Shown here: positions 11,986-24,452 of the stretch, in pieces
How the letters are laid out: every line of letters begins with the position of its first letter
How positions within the stretch are numbered: position 1 is the first letter of the stretch
Translations under genes and position numbers: made by a program
Assembly: GCF_051401765.1 (NCBI RefSeq)
Contig: NW_027480438.1
Location: 3,782,001-3,846,000 of the forward strand
Direction of reading: 5' to 3'
Source of the DNA: Calliopsis andreniformis
Taxonomy: Eukaryota > Arthropoda > Insecta > Hymenoptera > Andrenidae
Length of the DNA stretch: 64,000 nucleotides
The notes under the pieces: model-generated
Seen by the model: only the letters and a program-made list of their open reading frames with translations
Database searches by the model: none
What the model was told of the DNA's origin: nothing

Positions 11986-14861
11986 CAATCCTCAATCCTC
12001 AATTTTCAACCCTGAATCCTCAATCCTCAATACTCAATCCTCTATCTTCAATCCTCAATACTCAATCTTCAATCCTTAATCCTCAATCTGCAATCCCGAA
12101 TCCCCAGTACTCAATCTTCAATCCTCAATGCTCAATCCTCAATCCTCAATCCTCAGTCCTCAGTCCTCAATCTTCAATCCTCAAACCCCAATCCTCAACC
12201 GTCAGTCCTCATTCTCCATCCTCAATCCTCAATCCTCAATCCTCAATCTTCAATCCCCAATACTCAATCTTCAATCCTCAATCCTCAATCCTCAATCCTC
12301 AATCCTCAATCCTCAGGTATCAATACTCAATCTTCAATACTCAATCCTCAATCCTCAATCCTCAATCCTCAATCCTCAATCCTCAACCATCAATCCTCAT
12401 TCCTCAAACCTCAATTATTAAACCCTCAGTCCTCATCCTCAATTCTCAATTCTCAATCCTCAATCGTCAATCCTCAATCTTCAATCCTCAATAATCAATC
12501 TCCGATCCTAGATCCTCAATCCCCAATCTTCAATCGTTAATCCTCAATATTCAATCCTCAATCCCCAGTCATCAATCTTCAATCCTCAATGCTCAATCCT
12601 CAATCCTCAATCCTCAATCCTCAGTCCTCAATCCCCAATCCTCAATCCTCTAACCTCAATCCTCAACCGTCAGTCCTCGTCCTCAATCCTCAATCCTCAA
12701 TCCTCAATCCTCAATATTCAATCGACAATACTCAATCATCAATCCTCAATCCTCAAACCTCAATCCTCAATCCTCATTCTTCAATCCTAAATACCCAATC
12801 CTCAATCTTCAATCCTCAATCCTCAATCCTCAATCCTCAATCCTCAATCCTTAATACTCAGACCTCAAACATCAATATTCAACCCTCAGCCCTCGTCCTC
12901 AATCCACAACCCTCAATCCTCAGTCCTCAATATTCAATCATCAATATTCAATCTTCAATCCTCAATCCTCAATCCTCAATCCTCGATCCTCAATCCTCAA
13001 TTTTCAACCCTGAATTCTCAATCCTCAATACTCAATCCTCAATCTTCAATCCTCAATACCCAATCTTCAATCCTCAATCCTCAATCCTCAATCCTCAATC
13101 CTCAATCTTCAATCCTCAACACTAATCTTCAATCCTCAATCCCCAATCCTCAGTCCACAATCCTCATTCTTCAATCCTCAATACCCAATCCTCAATCTTC
13201 AACCCTCAATCCTCAATCCTCAATCCTAATTCCTCAATCCTCATTCTTCAATCCTCAATACCCAATCCTCAATTTCAATCCTCAATCCTCAATCCTCATT
13301 TCTCAATCCTCAATCTTCAACCCTCAGCCCTCATCCTCCATCCTCAGTACTCAATCCTCTATCCTCAATCTTCAATCCTCAATACTCAATCTTCGATCCT
13401 CATTCCTCAATCCTCAATCCTCAATCCTCGATCTTCAATCGCCAATACTCAATCTGCAATCCCCAATACTCAAACCTCAATCCTCAATCCTCAATACCCA
13501 ATCCTCAATCCTCAATCCTCAATCCTCAATCCTCAATATTCAATCATCAATACTCAATCTTGAATACTCAATCTTCAATCCTCAATACTCAACCTTCAAT
13601 CCTCAATCCTCAATCCTCAATCCTCAATCCTCAATTCTCAGGCATCAATACTCAATCTACAATATTCAATCCACAATCCTCAATCCTCAATCCTCAGGCA
13701 TCAATACTCAATCTACAATATTCAATCCACAATCCTTAATCCTCAATCCACAATCCTCAACTTTCAATACTCAATACTCAATCTTCAATCCTCAATCCTC
13801 AATCCTCAATCCTCAATCCTCAATCCTCAATCCTCAATCCTCAATATTCAATCCTCAATCCTCAATCCTCAATCCTCAAACCTCAATCCTCAATCTTCAA
13901 TCCTCAATACTCAATCTGCAATCCTCAATCCTCAAACCTCAATCCTCAATCCTCATTCCTCAATCCTCAATACCCAATCCTCAATCCTCAATCCTCAATC
14001 CTCAATCCTCAATATGCAATCATCAATACTCAATCTTCACTCCTCAATCTTCAATCCTCAATACTCAATCTTCAATCCCCAATCCTCAATCCTCAATCCT
14101 CAAACCTCAATCCTCAATCCTCAATATTCAATCATCAATACTCAATCTTCAATCCTCAATCCTCAAACCTCAACCCTCAATCCTCATTCTTCAATCCTAA
14201 ATACCCAATCCTCAATCTTCAATCCTCAAGCCTCAATCCTCAATTCTCAATCCTCAATCCTTAATCCCCGGACCTCAAACATCAATATTCAGCCCTGAGT
14301 CCTCGCCCACAATCCACAACCCTCAATCCGCAGTCCTCAATATTCAATCATCAATATTCAATCTTCAATCCTCAATCCTCAATCCTCAATCCTCAATCCT
14401 CAATCCTCAATCCTCAATCCTCAATCCTCAATCTTCAACCCTGAATACTCAATCCTCAATACTCAATCCTCAATCTTCAATCCTCAATACTCAATCTTCA
14501 ATCCTCAATCCTCAATCCTCAATCCTCAATCCTCAATCTTCAATCCTCAACACTCAATCTTCAACACCCAATCCTCAATCCTCAATCCTCAATCCTCATT
14601 CTTCAATCCTCAACACCCAATCCTCAATCTTCAATCCTCAATCCTAATTCCTCAATCCTCATTCTTCAATCCTCAATACCCAATCTTCAATCCTCAATAA
14701 TCAATCTCCAATCCTCAATCCTCAATCCTCGATCCTCAATCCTCAGGCATCAATACTCAATCTTCAATACTCAATCCTCAATCCTCAATCCTCAATCCTC
14801 AATCCTCAATCCTCAAACATCAATCCTCAATCCTCAATATTCAATCATCAATACTCAATCT

Positions 14862-14966
14862 TCAATCCTCAATCCTCAATCCTCAATCCTCAATCCTCAA
14901 TCCTCAATCCTCAATCCTCAATCCTCAATCCTCAATCCTCAATCCTCAATCCTCAATCCTCAATCC
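14862..14966 (+). repeat. Pure run of 15 canonical heptamers
   Basis: One of the longest perfect TCAATCC runs seen by eye (105 bp). The equivalent runs are 37488-37592 (15 units), 23155-23252 (14), 45781-45878 (14), 50665-50762 (14) and 54349-54446 (14). Length differs by whole units between A1/B1 and A2/B2 but is conserved between mega-repeat copies. This is as expected if slippage is slower than the age of the 22.6 kb duplication. Confidence 0.85.
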
Positions 14967-15123
14967 ACAATCCTCAACCTTCAATACTCAATAATCAATC
15001 TCCAATCCTAGATCCTCAATCCTCAATCCTCAATCCTCATTCCTCAATCCTCAATACCCAATCCTCAATCTTCAATCCTCAAACATCAATCCTCAATTCT
15101 CAATCCTCAATCCTCAGTCGTCA

Positions 15124-15155
15124 GTCGTCGAATCTCAATCCCCGATGCTTAGCAC
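15124..15155 (+). repeat. CpG-bearing non-heptamer island, T class
   Basis: Same island with gatgcttagcacgc, one C-to-T step from the G class at a CpG. Starts: 15124, 23410, 26190, 37750, 46036, 50920, 54604. The change creates an ATG, which is the only reason a 127- to 176-codon open frame begins here in each copy. Confidence 0.85.
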
Positions 15156-15436
15156 GCATCCTCAATCCTCAGTCCTCAATCCTCAATCCTCAAACCTAAA
15201 TCCTCTACCGTCAGTCCTCGTCCTCAATCCTCAAACCTCAATCCCCAATCCTCAATATTCAATCAGCAATACTCAATCTTCAATCCTCAATCCTCAATCC
15301 TCAATCCTCAATCCTCAATCCTCAATCCTCAATATTCAATCATCAATACTCAATCTTCAACCCTCAATCTTCAATCCTCAATACTCAATCTTCCATCCTC
15401 AATCCTCAATCCTCAATCCTCAATCCTCAATCCTCA

Positions 15437-16488
15437 GGCATCAATCCTCACTCTTCAATCCTAAATACCCAATCCTTAATCTTCAATCCTTAATCCTCAA
15501 TTCTCAATTCTCAATCCTCAATCCTTAATCCTCAGACCTCAAACATCAATATTCAACCCTCAGTCCTCGTCCTCAATCCACAACCCTCAATCCTCAGTCC
15601 TCAATATTCAATCATAAATATTCAATCTTCAATCCTCAATCCTCAATCCTCAATCCTCAATCCTCAATCTTCAACCCTGAATCCTCAATCCTCAATACTC
15701 AATCCTCCATCTTCAATCCTCAATACTCAATCTTCAATCCTCAATCCTCAATCGTCAATCCTCAATCCTCAATCCTCAATTTTCAATCCTCAACACTCAA
15801 TCTTCAATCCTCAATCCTCAATCCTCAATCCTCAATCCTCATTCTTCAATCCTCAATACCCAATCCTCAATCTTCAATCCTCAATCCTCAATCCTCAATC
15901 CTAATTCCTCAATCCTCATTCTTCAATCCTCAATACCCAATCCTCAATTTCAATCCTCAATCCTCAATCCTCATTTCTCAATCCTCAATCCTCAACCCTC
16001 AGCCCTCATCCTCCATCCTCAGTACTCAATCCTCTATCCTCAATCTTCAATCCTCAATACTCAATCTTCAATCCTCATTCCTCAATCCTCAATCCTCAAT
16101 CCTCAATCTTCAATCCTCAAACATCTATCCTCAATTCTCAATCCTCAATCCTCAGTCCTCAGTCGTCGAACATCAATCCCCGACCCTTAGTACTCATCCT
16201 CAATCCTCATCCCTCAATCCTCAATCCTCAAACCTAAATCCTCTTCCGTCAGTCCTCGTCCTCAATCCTCAAACCTCAATCCTCAATCCTCAATATTCAA
16301 TCATCAATTCTCAATCTTCAATCCTCAATCTTCAATCCTCAATCCTCAATCCTCAATCCTCAATCCTCAATCCTCAATCCTCAATATTCAATCATCAATA
16401 CTCAATCTTCAACCCTCAATCTTCAATCCTCAATACTCAATCTTCCATCCTCAATCCTCAATCCTCAATCCTCAATCCTCAATCCTCA
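15437..16488 (+). repeat. 1052-bp unit, first of a tandem pair (copy A)
   Basis: Starts at an aggcatcaatcctcactc marker. The same marker returns at 16489, exactly 1052 bp later, and the islands at 16162 and 17214 are also 1052 bp apart. The first unit has ttagtactc after its island where the second has ttagcactc. The same pair with the same difference is in copy B (38063 and 39115), so the duplication is older than the mega-repeat. Confidence 0.88.
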
Positions 16489-17520
16489 GGCATCAATCCT
16501 CACTCTTCAATCCTAAATACCCAATCCTTAATCTTCAATCCTTAATCCTCAATTCTCAATTCTCAATCCTCAATCCTTAATCCTCAGACCTCAAACATCA
16601 ATATTCAACCCTCAGTCCTCGTCCTCAATCCACAACCCTCAATCCTCAGTCCTCAATATTCAATCATAAATATTCAATCTTCAATCCTCAATCCTCAATC
16701 CTCAATCCTCAATCCTCAATCTTCAACCCTGAATCCTCAATCCTCAATACTCAATCCTCCATCTTCAATCCTCAATACTCAATCTTCAATCCTCAATCCT
16801 CAATCGTCAATCCTCAATCCTCAATCCTCAATTTTCAATCCTCAACACTCAATCTTCAATCCTCAATCCTCAATCCTCAATCCTCAATCCTCATTCTTCA
16901 ATCCTCAATACCCAATCCTCAATCTTCAATCCTCAATCCTCAATCCTCAATCCTAATTCCTCAATCCTCATTCTTCAATCCTCAATACCCAATCCTCAAT
17001 TTCAATCCTCAATCCTCAATCCTCATTTCTCAATCCTCAATCCTCAACCCTCAGCCCTCATCCTCCATCCTCAGTACTCAATCCTCTATCCTCAATCTTC
17101 AATCCTCAATACTCAATCTTCAATCCTCATTCCTCAATCCTCAATCCTCAATCCTCAATCTTCAATCCTCAAACATCTATCCTCAATTCTCAATCCTCAA
17201 TCCTCAGTCCTCAGTCGTCGAACATCAATCCCCGACCCTTAGCACTCATCCTCAATCCTCATCCCTCAATCCTCAATCCTCAAACCTAAATCCTCTACCG
17301 TCAGTCCTCGTCCTCAATCCTCAAACCTCAATCCTCAATCCTCAATATTCAATCATCAATTCTCAATCTTCAATCCTCAATCCTCAATCCTCAATCCTCA
17401 ATCCTCAATCCTCAATCCTCAATATTCAATCATCAATACTCAATCTTTAACCCTCAATCTTCAATCCTCAATACTCAATCTTCAATCCTCAATCCTCAAT
17501 CCTCAATCCTCAATCCTCAA
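16489..17520 (+). repeat. 1052-bp unit, second of a tandem pair (copy A)
   Basis: Second unit, island at 17214. Towards its end it has ctttaaccc rather than cttcaaccc, then runs into an order with a gcccccatcc variant (17681) not seen in the first unit. It also matches the single unit at 46349 onward with offset +29860. Confidence 0.85.
17214..17245 (+). repeat. CpG-bearing non-heptamer island, S class
   Basis: Same island ending in gacccttagcactc, or ttagtactc at 16162 and 38788. Starts: 16162, 17214, 38788, 39840, 47074, 51735, 55426, 60657. At 51735 and 55426 the usual downstream cassette is cut off and replaced by a caatccacaatcc order, a clear recombination joint. Confidence 0.85.
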
Positions 17521-18194
17521 TCCTCAATATTCAATCCTCAATACTCAATCTTCAATCCTCAATCCTCAATCCTCAATATTCAATCCTCAATACTCAATCT
17601 TCAATCATCAATACTCAATCTTCAACCCTCAATCTTCAAACCTCAATACTCAATCCTCAATCCTCAATATTCAACCCTCAGCCCCCATCCTCCATCCTCA
17701 ATACTCAATCCTCAATCCCCAATCTTCAATCCTCAATTCTCAATCTTCCATCCTCGATCCTCAATCCTCAATATTCAATCCTCAATACTCAATCTTCAAT
17801 CATCAACCCTCAATCCCCAATTCTCAGTCGTCAATCCTCAGTCATCAATCCTCAATCTTCAATACTCAATCGTCAATCCCTAGTCCTCAATCCTCAATCC
17901 TCAATCCTCGTTCATCAAACCTCAATCCTCAATCCTCAATATTCAATCATCCATACTCAATCTTCAATCCTGAATCCTCAATCCTCAATCCTCAATCCTC
18001 AATCCCCATTCCTCAATATTCAATCATCAATACTCAATCTTCAACCCTCAACCTTCAATCCTCAATACTCAATCTTCAATCCTAAATCCTCAATCCTCAA
18101 TCCTCAATCCTCAATCCTCAGGCATCAATACTCAATCTACAATATTCAATCCTCAATCCTTAACCCTCAATCCACAATCCTCAAGCTTCAATAC

Positions 18195-21100
18195 TCAATC
18201 CTCAATCCTCAATCCTCAATCCTCAATCCTCAATCCTCAATCCTCAATATTCAATCATCAATACTCAATCTTTAACCCTCAATCTTCAATCCTCAATACT
18301 CAATCTTCAATCCTCAATCCTCAATCCTCAATCCTCAATCCTCAATCCTCAATATTCAATCCTCAATACTCAATCTTCAATCCTCAATCCTCAATCCTCA
18401 ATATACAATCCTCAATATTCAATCCTCAATACTCAATCTTCAATCATCAATCCTCAATCCCCAATTCTCAGTCGTCAATCCTCAGTCATCAATCCTCAAT
18501 CTTCAATACTCAATCGTCAATCCCTAGTCCTCAATCCTCAATCCTCAATCCTCGTTCATCAAACCTCAATCCTCAATCCTCAATATTCAATCATCCATAC
18601 TCAATCTTCAATCCTGAATCCTCAATCCTCAATCCTCAATCCTCAATCCCCATTCCTCAATATTCAATCATCAATACTCAATCTTCAACCCTCAATCTTC
18701 AATCCTCAATACTCAATCTTCAATCCTGAATCCTCAATCCTCAATCCTCAATCCTCAATCCTCAGGCATCAATACTCAATCTACAATATTCAATCCTCAA
18801 TCCTTAACCCTCAATCCACAATCCTCAAGCTTCAATACTCAATACTGAATCTTCAATCCTCAATCCTCAATCCTCAATCCTCAATCTTCAATCCTCAATT
18901 CTCAAACTTCAATCCTCGATCCTCAATCCTCAATCCTCAATATTCAATCATCAATACTCAATCTTCAACCCTCAATCCTCAATCCTCAATCCTCAATCCT
19001 CAATCCTCAATCCTCAGGCATCAATACTCAATCTACAATTTTCAATCCTCAGTCCTTAATCCTTAATCCACAATCCTCAACCTTCAATACTCAATACTCA
19101 ATCTTCAATCCTCAATCCTCAGTCCTCAATCCTCAATCCTCAATCCTCAATCCTCAGGCATCAATACTCAATCTTCAAAGCTCAATCCTCAATCCTCAAT
19201 CCTCAGTCCTCATTCCCCAAACCTCAATCCTCATTCCTCAAACCTCAACCCTCAACCCTCAGTCCGCATACTCAATTCTCAATTCTCAATCCTCAATCCT
19301 CAATCCTCAATCTTCAATCCTCAATAATCAATCTCCAATCCTCAATCCTCAATTCTCGATCCTCAATCCTCAGGCATCAATACTCAATCTTCAATACTCA
19401 ACCCCCAATCCTCACTCCTCAATCCTCAATCCTCAAACCTCAATCCTCAATCCTCAATATTCAATCATCAATACTCAATCTTCAATCCGCAATCCTCAAT
19501 CCTCAATCCTCAACCCTCAATCCTCATTCCTCAAACCTCAATCCTCAACCCTCAGTCCTCATACTCAATTCTCAATTCTCAATCCTCAATTCTCAATCCT
19601 CAATCTACAGTCCTCAATAATCAATCTCCAATTCTTGATCCTCAATCCCCAATCTTCAATCCTTAATCCTCAATCTTCAATCCCCAATCCCCAGTACTCA
19701 ATCTTCAATCCTCAATGCTCAATCCTCAATCCTCAATCCTCAGTCCTCAGACCTCAATCTTCAATCCTCAAACCTCAATCCTCAACCGTCAGTCCTCATT
19801 CTCCAACCTCAATCCTCAATCCTCAATCCTCAATCTTCAATCCCCAATACTCAATCTTCAATCCTCAATCCTCAATACTCAATCCTCAATCCTCAAGCCT
19901 CAGGCAACAATACTCAATCTTCAATACTCAATCCTCAATCCTCAATCCTCAATCCTCAATCCTCAACCATTAATCCTCATTCCTCAAACCTCAATCCTCA
20001 ACCCTCAGTCCTCATCCTCAGTTCTCAATTCTCAATCCTCAATCCTCAATCCTCAATCTTCAATCCTCAATAATCAATCTCCGATCCTAGGTCCTCAATC
20101 CCCAACCTTCAATCGTTAATCCTCAATCTTCAATCCTCAATCCCCAGTCATCAATCTTCAATCCTCAATGCTCAATCCTCAATCCTCAATCCTCAGTCCT
20201 CAATCCCCAATCCTTAATCCTCAAACCTCAATCCTCAACCGTCAGTCCTCGTCCTCAATCCTCAAACCTCAATCATCAATCCTCAATATTCAATCATCAA
20301 TACTCAATCTTCAATCCTCAATCCTCAAACCTCAATCCTCAATCCTCATTCTTCAATCCTAAATACCCAATCCTCAATTTCCAATCGTCAATCCTCAATC
20401 CTCAATTCTCAATCCTCAATCCTTAATCCTCAGACCTCAAACATCAATATTCAACCCTCAGTCCTCGTCCTCAATCCACAACCCTCAATCCTCAGTCCTC
20501 AATATTCAATCATCAATATTCAATCTTCAATCCTCAATCCTCAATCCTCAATCCTCAATCCTCAATCCTCAATTTTCAACCCTGAATCCTCAATCCTCAA
20601 TACTCAATCCTCTATCTTCAATCCTCAATACTCAATCTTCAATCCTTAATCCTCAATCTGCAATCCCGAATCCCCAGTACTCAATCTTCAATCCTCAATG
20701 CTCAATCCTCAATCCTCAATCCTCAGTCCTCAGTCCTCAATCTTCAATCCTCAAACCCCAATCCTCAACCGTCAGTCCTCATTCTCCATCCTCAATCCTC
20801 AATCCTCAATCCTCAATCTTCAATCCCCAATACTCAATCTTCAATCCTCAATCCTCAATCCTCAATCCTCAATCCTCAATCCTCAGGTATCAATACTCAA
20901 TCTTCAATACTCAATCCTCAATCCTCAATCCTCAATCCTCAATCCTCAATCCTCAACCATCAATCCTCATTCCTCAAACCTCAATTATTAAACCCTCAGT
21001 CCTCATCCTCAATTCTCAATTCTCAATCCTCAATCGTCAATCCTCAATCTTCAATCCTCAATAATCAATCTCCGCTCCTAGATCCTCAATCCCCAATCTT

Positions 21101-23759
21101 CAATCGTTAATCCTCAATATTCAATCCTCAATCCCCAGTCATCAATCTTCAATCCTCAATGCTCAATCCTCAATCCTCAATCCTCAATCCTCAGTCCTCA
21201 ATCCCCAATCTCTCAATCCTCTAACCTCAATCCTCAACCGTCAGTCCTCGTCCTCAATCCTCAATCCTCAATCCTCAATCCTCAATTCTCAGGCATCAAT
21301 ACTCAATCTACAATATTCAATCCACAATCCTCAATCCTCAATCCTCAGGCATCAATACTCAATCTACAATATTCAATCCACAATCCTTAATCCTCAATCC
21401 ACAATCCTCAACTTTCAATACTCAATACTCAATCTTCAATCCTCAATCCTCAATCCTCAATCCTCAATCCTCAATCCTCAATCCTCAATCCTCAATATTC
21501 AACCCTCAATCCTCAATCCTCAATCCTAATTCCTCAATCCTCATTCTTCAATCCTCAATACCCAATCCTCAATTTCAATCCTCAATCCTCAATCCTCATT
21601 TCTCAATCCTCAATCTTCAACCCTCAGCCCTCATCCTCCATCCTCAGTACTCAATCCTCTATCCTCAATCTTCAATCCTCAATACTCAATCTTCGATCCT
21701 CATTCCTCAATCCTCAATCCTCAATCCTCGATCTTCAATCGCCAATACTCAATCTGTAATCCCCAATACTCAAACCTCAATCCTCAATCCTCAATACCCA
21801 ATCCTCAATCCTCAATCCTCAATCCTCAATCCTCAATATTCAATCATCAATACTCAATCTTGAATACTCAATCTTCAATCCTCAATACTCAACCTTCAAT
21901 CCTCAATCCTCAATCCTCAATCCTCAATCCTCAATTCTCAGGCATCAATACTCAATCTACAATATTCAATCCACAATCCTCAATCCTCAATCCTCAGGCA
22001 TCAATACTCAATCTACAATATTCAATCCACAATCCTTAATCCTCAATCCACAATCCTCAACTTTCAATACTCAATACTCAATCTTCAATCCTCAATCCTC
22101 AATCCTCAATCCTCAATCCTCAATCCTCAATCCTCAATCCTCAATATTCAATCCTCAATCCTCAATCCTCAATCCTCAAACCTCAATCCTCAATCTTCAA
22201 TCCTCAATACTCAATCTGCAATCCTCAATCCTCAAACCTCAATCCTCAATCCTCATTCCTCAATCCTCAATACCCAATCCTCAATCCTCAATCCTCAATC
22301 CTCAATCCTCAATATGCAATCATCAATACTCAATCTTCACTCCTCAATCTTCAATCCTCAATACTCAATCTTCAATCCCCAATCCTCAATCCTCAATCCT
22401 CAAACCTCAATCCTCAATCCTCAATATTCAATCATCAATACTCAATCTTCAATCCTCAATCCTCAAACCTCAACCCTCAATCCTCATTCTTCAATCCTAA
22501 GTACCCAATCCTCAATCTTCAATCCTCAAGCCTCAATCCTCAATTCTCAATCCTCAATCCTTAATCCCCGGACCTCAAACATCAATATTCAGCCCTGAGT
22601 CCTCGCCCACAATCCACAACCCTCAATCCGCAGTCCTCAATATTCAATCATCAATATTCAATCTTCAATCCTCAATCCTCAATCCTCAATCCTCAATCCT
22701 CAATCCTCAATCCTCAATCCTCAATCCTCAATCTTCAACCCTGAATACTCAATCCTCAATACTCAATCCTCAATCTTCAATCCTCAATACTCAATCTTCA
22801 ATCCTCAATCCTCAATCCTCAATCCTCAATCCTCAATCTTCAATCCTCAACACTCAATCTTCAACACCCAATCCTCAATCCTCAATCCTCAATCCTCATT
22901 CTACAATCCTCAACACCCAATCCTCAATCTTCAATCCTCAATCCTAATTCCTCAATCCTCATTCTTCAATCCTCAATACCCAATCTTCAATCCTCAATAA
23001 TCAATCTCCAATCCTCAATCCTCAATCCTCGATCCTCAATCCTCAGGCATCAATACTCAATCTTCAATACTCAATCCTCAATCCTCAATCCTCAATCCTC
23101 AATCCTCAAACATCAATCCTCAATCCTCAATATTCAATCATCAATACTCAATCTTCAATCCTCAATCCTCAATCCTCAATCCTCAATCCTCAATCCTCAA
23201 TCCTCAATCCTCAATCCTCAATCCTCAATCCTCAATCCTCAATCCTCAATCCACAATCCTCAACCTTCAATACTCAATAATCAATCTCCAATCCTAGATC
23301 CTCAATCCTCAATCCTCAATCCTCATTCCTCAATCCTCAATACCCAATCCTCAATCTTCAATCCTCAAACATCAATCCTCAATTCTCAATCCTCAATCCT
23401 CAGTCGTCAGTCGTCGAATCTCAATCCCCGATGCTTAGCACGCATCCTCAATCCTCAGTCCTCAATCCTCAATCCTCAAACCTAAATCCTCTACCGCCAG
23501 TCCTCGTCCTCAATCCTCAAACCTCAATCCCCAATCCTCAATATTCAATCAGCAATACTCAATCTTCAATCCTCAATCCTCAATCCTCAATCCTCAATCC
23601 TCAATCCTCAATCCTCAATATTCAATCATCAATACTCAATCTTCAACCCTCAATCTTCAATCCTCAATACTCAATCTTCCATCCTCAATCCTCAATCCTC
23701 AATCCTCAATCCTCAATCCTCAGGCATCAATCCTCACTCTTCAATCCTAAATACCCAAT
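18195..23759 (+). repeat. 8.5 kb period, second unit in copy A (A2)
   Basis: Second copy of 9667-15473. It begins inside a pure run of seven heptamers (18195-18243), directly after an aagctt marker. Compared with A1, the part equal to 12700-13190 is replaced by a 220-bp extra copy of the aggcatcaatac / caatccacaatcc order (about 21281-21500). The unit ends abruptly at 23759, where copy A passes into the linker. Confidence 0.8.
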
Positions 23760-24452
23760 ACTCAACCTTCAATCCTCAATCCTCAATCCTCAATCCTCAA
23801 ACCTCAATCCTCAATCCTCAATATTCAATCATCAATACTCAATCGTCAATCGTCAATCCTCAAACCTCAATCCTCAATCCTCATTACTCAATCCTCAATA
23901 CCCAATCCTCAATCCACAATCCTTAATCCTCAATCCACAATCCTCAACCTTCAATACTTAATACTCAATCTCCAATCCTAGATCCTCAATCCTCAATCCT
24001 CAATCCTCATTCCTCAATCCTCAATACCCAATCCTCAATCTTCAATCCTCAAACATCAATCCTCAATTCTCAATCCTCAATCCTCAGTCCTCAGTCGTCG
24101 AAACTCAATCCCCGACGCTTAGCACGCATCCTCAATCCTCAGTCCTCAATCCTCAATCCTCAAACCTAAATCCTCTACCGTCAGTCCTCGTCCTCAATCC
24201 TCAAACCTCAATCCCCAATCCTCAATATTCAATCAGCAATACTCAATCTTCAATCCTCAATCCTCAATCCTCAATCCTCAATCGTCAATCCTCAATCCTC
24301 AATATTCAATCATCAATACTCAATCTTCAACCCTCAATCTTCAATCCTCAATACTCAATCTTCCATCCTCAATCCTCAATCCTCAATCCTCAATCCTCAA
24401 TCCTCAGGCATCAATACTCAATCTACAATATTCAATCCTCAATCCTTAATCC
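23760..24452 (+). repeat. Linker between mega-repeat copies A and B
   Basis: A 693-bp heptamer stretch between the end of A homology and the base that aligns with position 1. It begins with a switch from the order seen at 15473 to a CTCAACCTT-containing order like that near 13580. It then carries a CpG island (24094) with its usual downstream cassette, most like 51780-52300. Its counterpart upstream of copy A would lie left of the window, so it may simply be the true left end of the mega-repeat unit. Confidence 0.7.

Larger units (their letters stand above)
9667..15473 (+). repeat. 8.5 kb period, first unit in copy A (A1 shared part)
   Basis: This stretch recurs at 18195-23759 with offsets +8521, +8507, +8570, +8300 and +8286 from left to right, the steps being internal indels. 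Shared markers include tttaaccc (9750 and 18271), aagctt (10306 and 18827), the variant orders at 11128, 12128, 14014 and 15145, and the T-class island at 15124 and 23410. It starts in a pure run of eight heptamers (9667-9722). It overlaps the third 2.8 kb block, so block sizes nest. Confidence 0.8.
1..23759 (+). repeat. Mega-repeat copy A (about 24 kb, left end outside window)
   Basis: This segment matches 24453-46385 almost base for base, in a chain of collinear offsets: +24452 (1 to about 1000), +25311 (about 1090 to 3450), +25304 (about 3480 on), +22528 (8331 to about 13100) and +22626 (13141 to 23759). The offset steps mark indels: an 859-bp deletion near 993-1083, a one-heptamer change, an extra 2.8 kb block and a 98-bp difference near 13.1 kb. 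The right end is sharp: after the unit ending at 23759 the sequence switches to a different variant order. The left end is the window edge, since base 1 already aligns with 24453. Confidence 0.9.
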
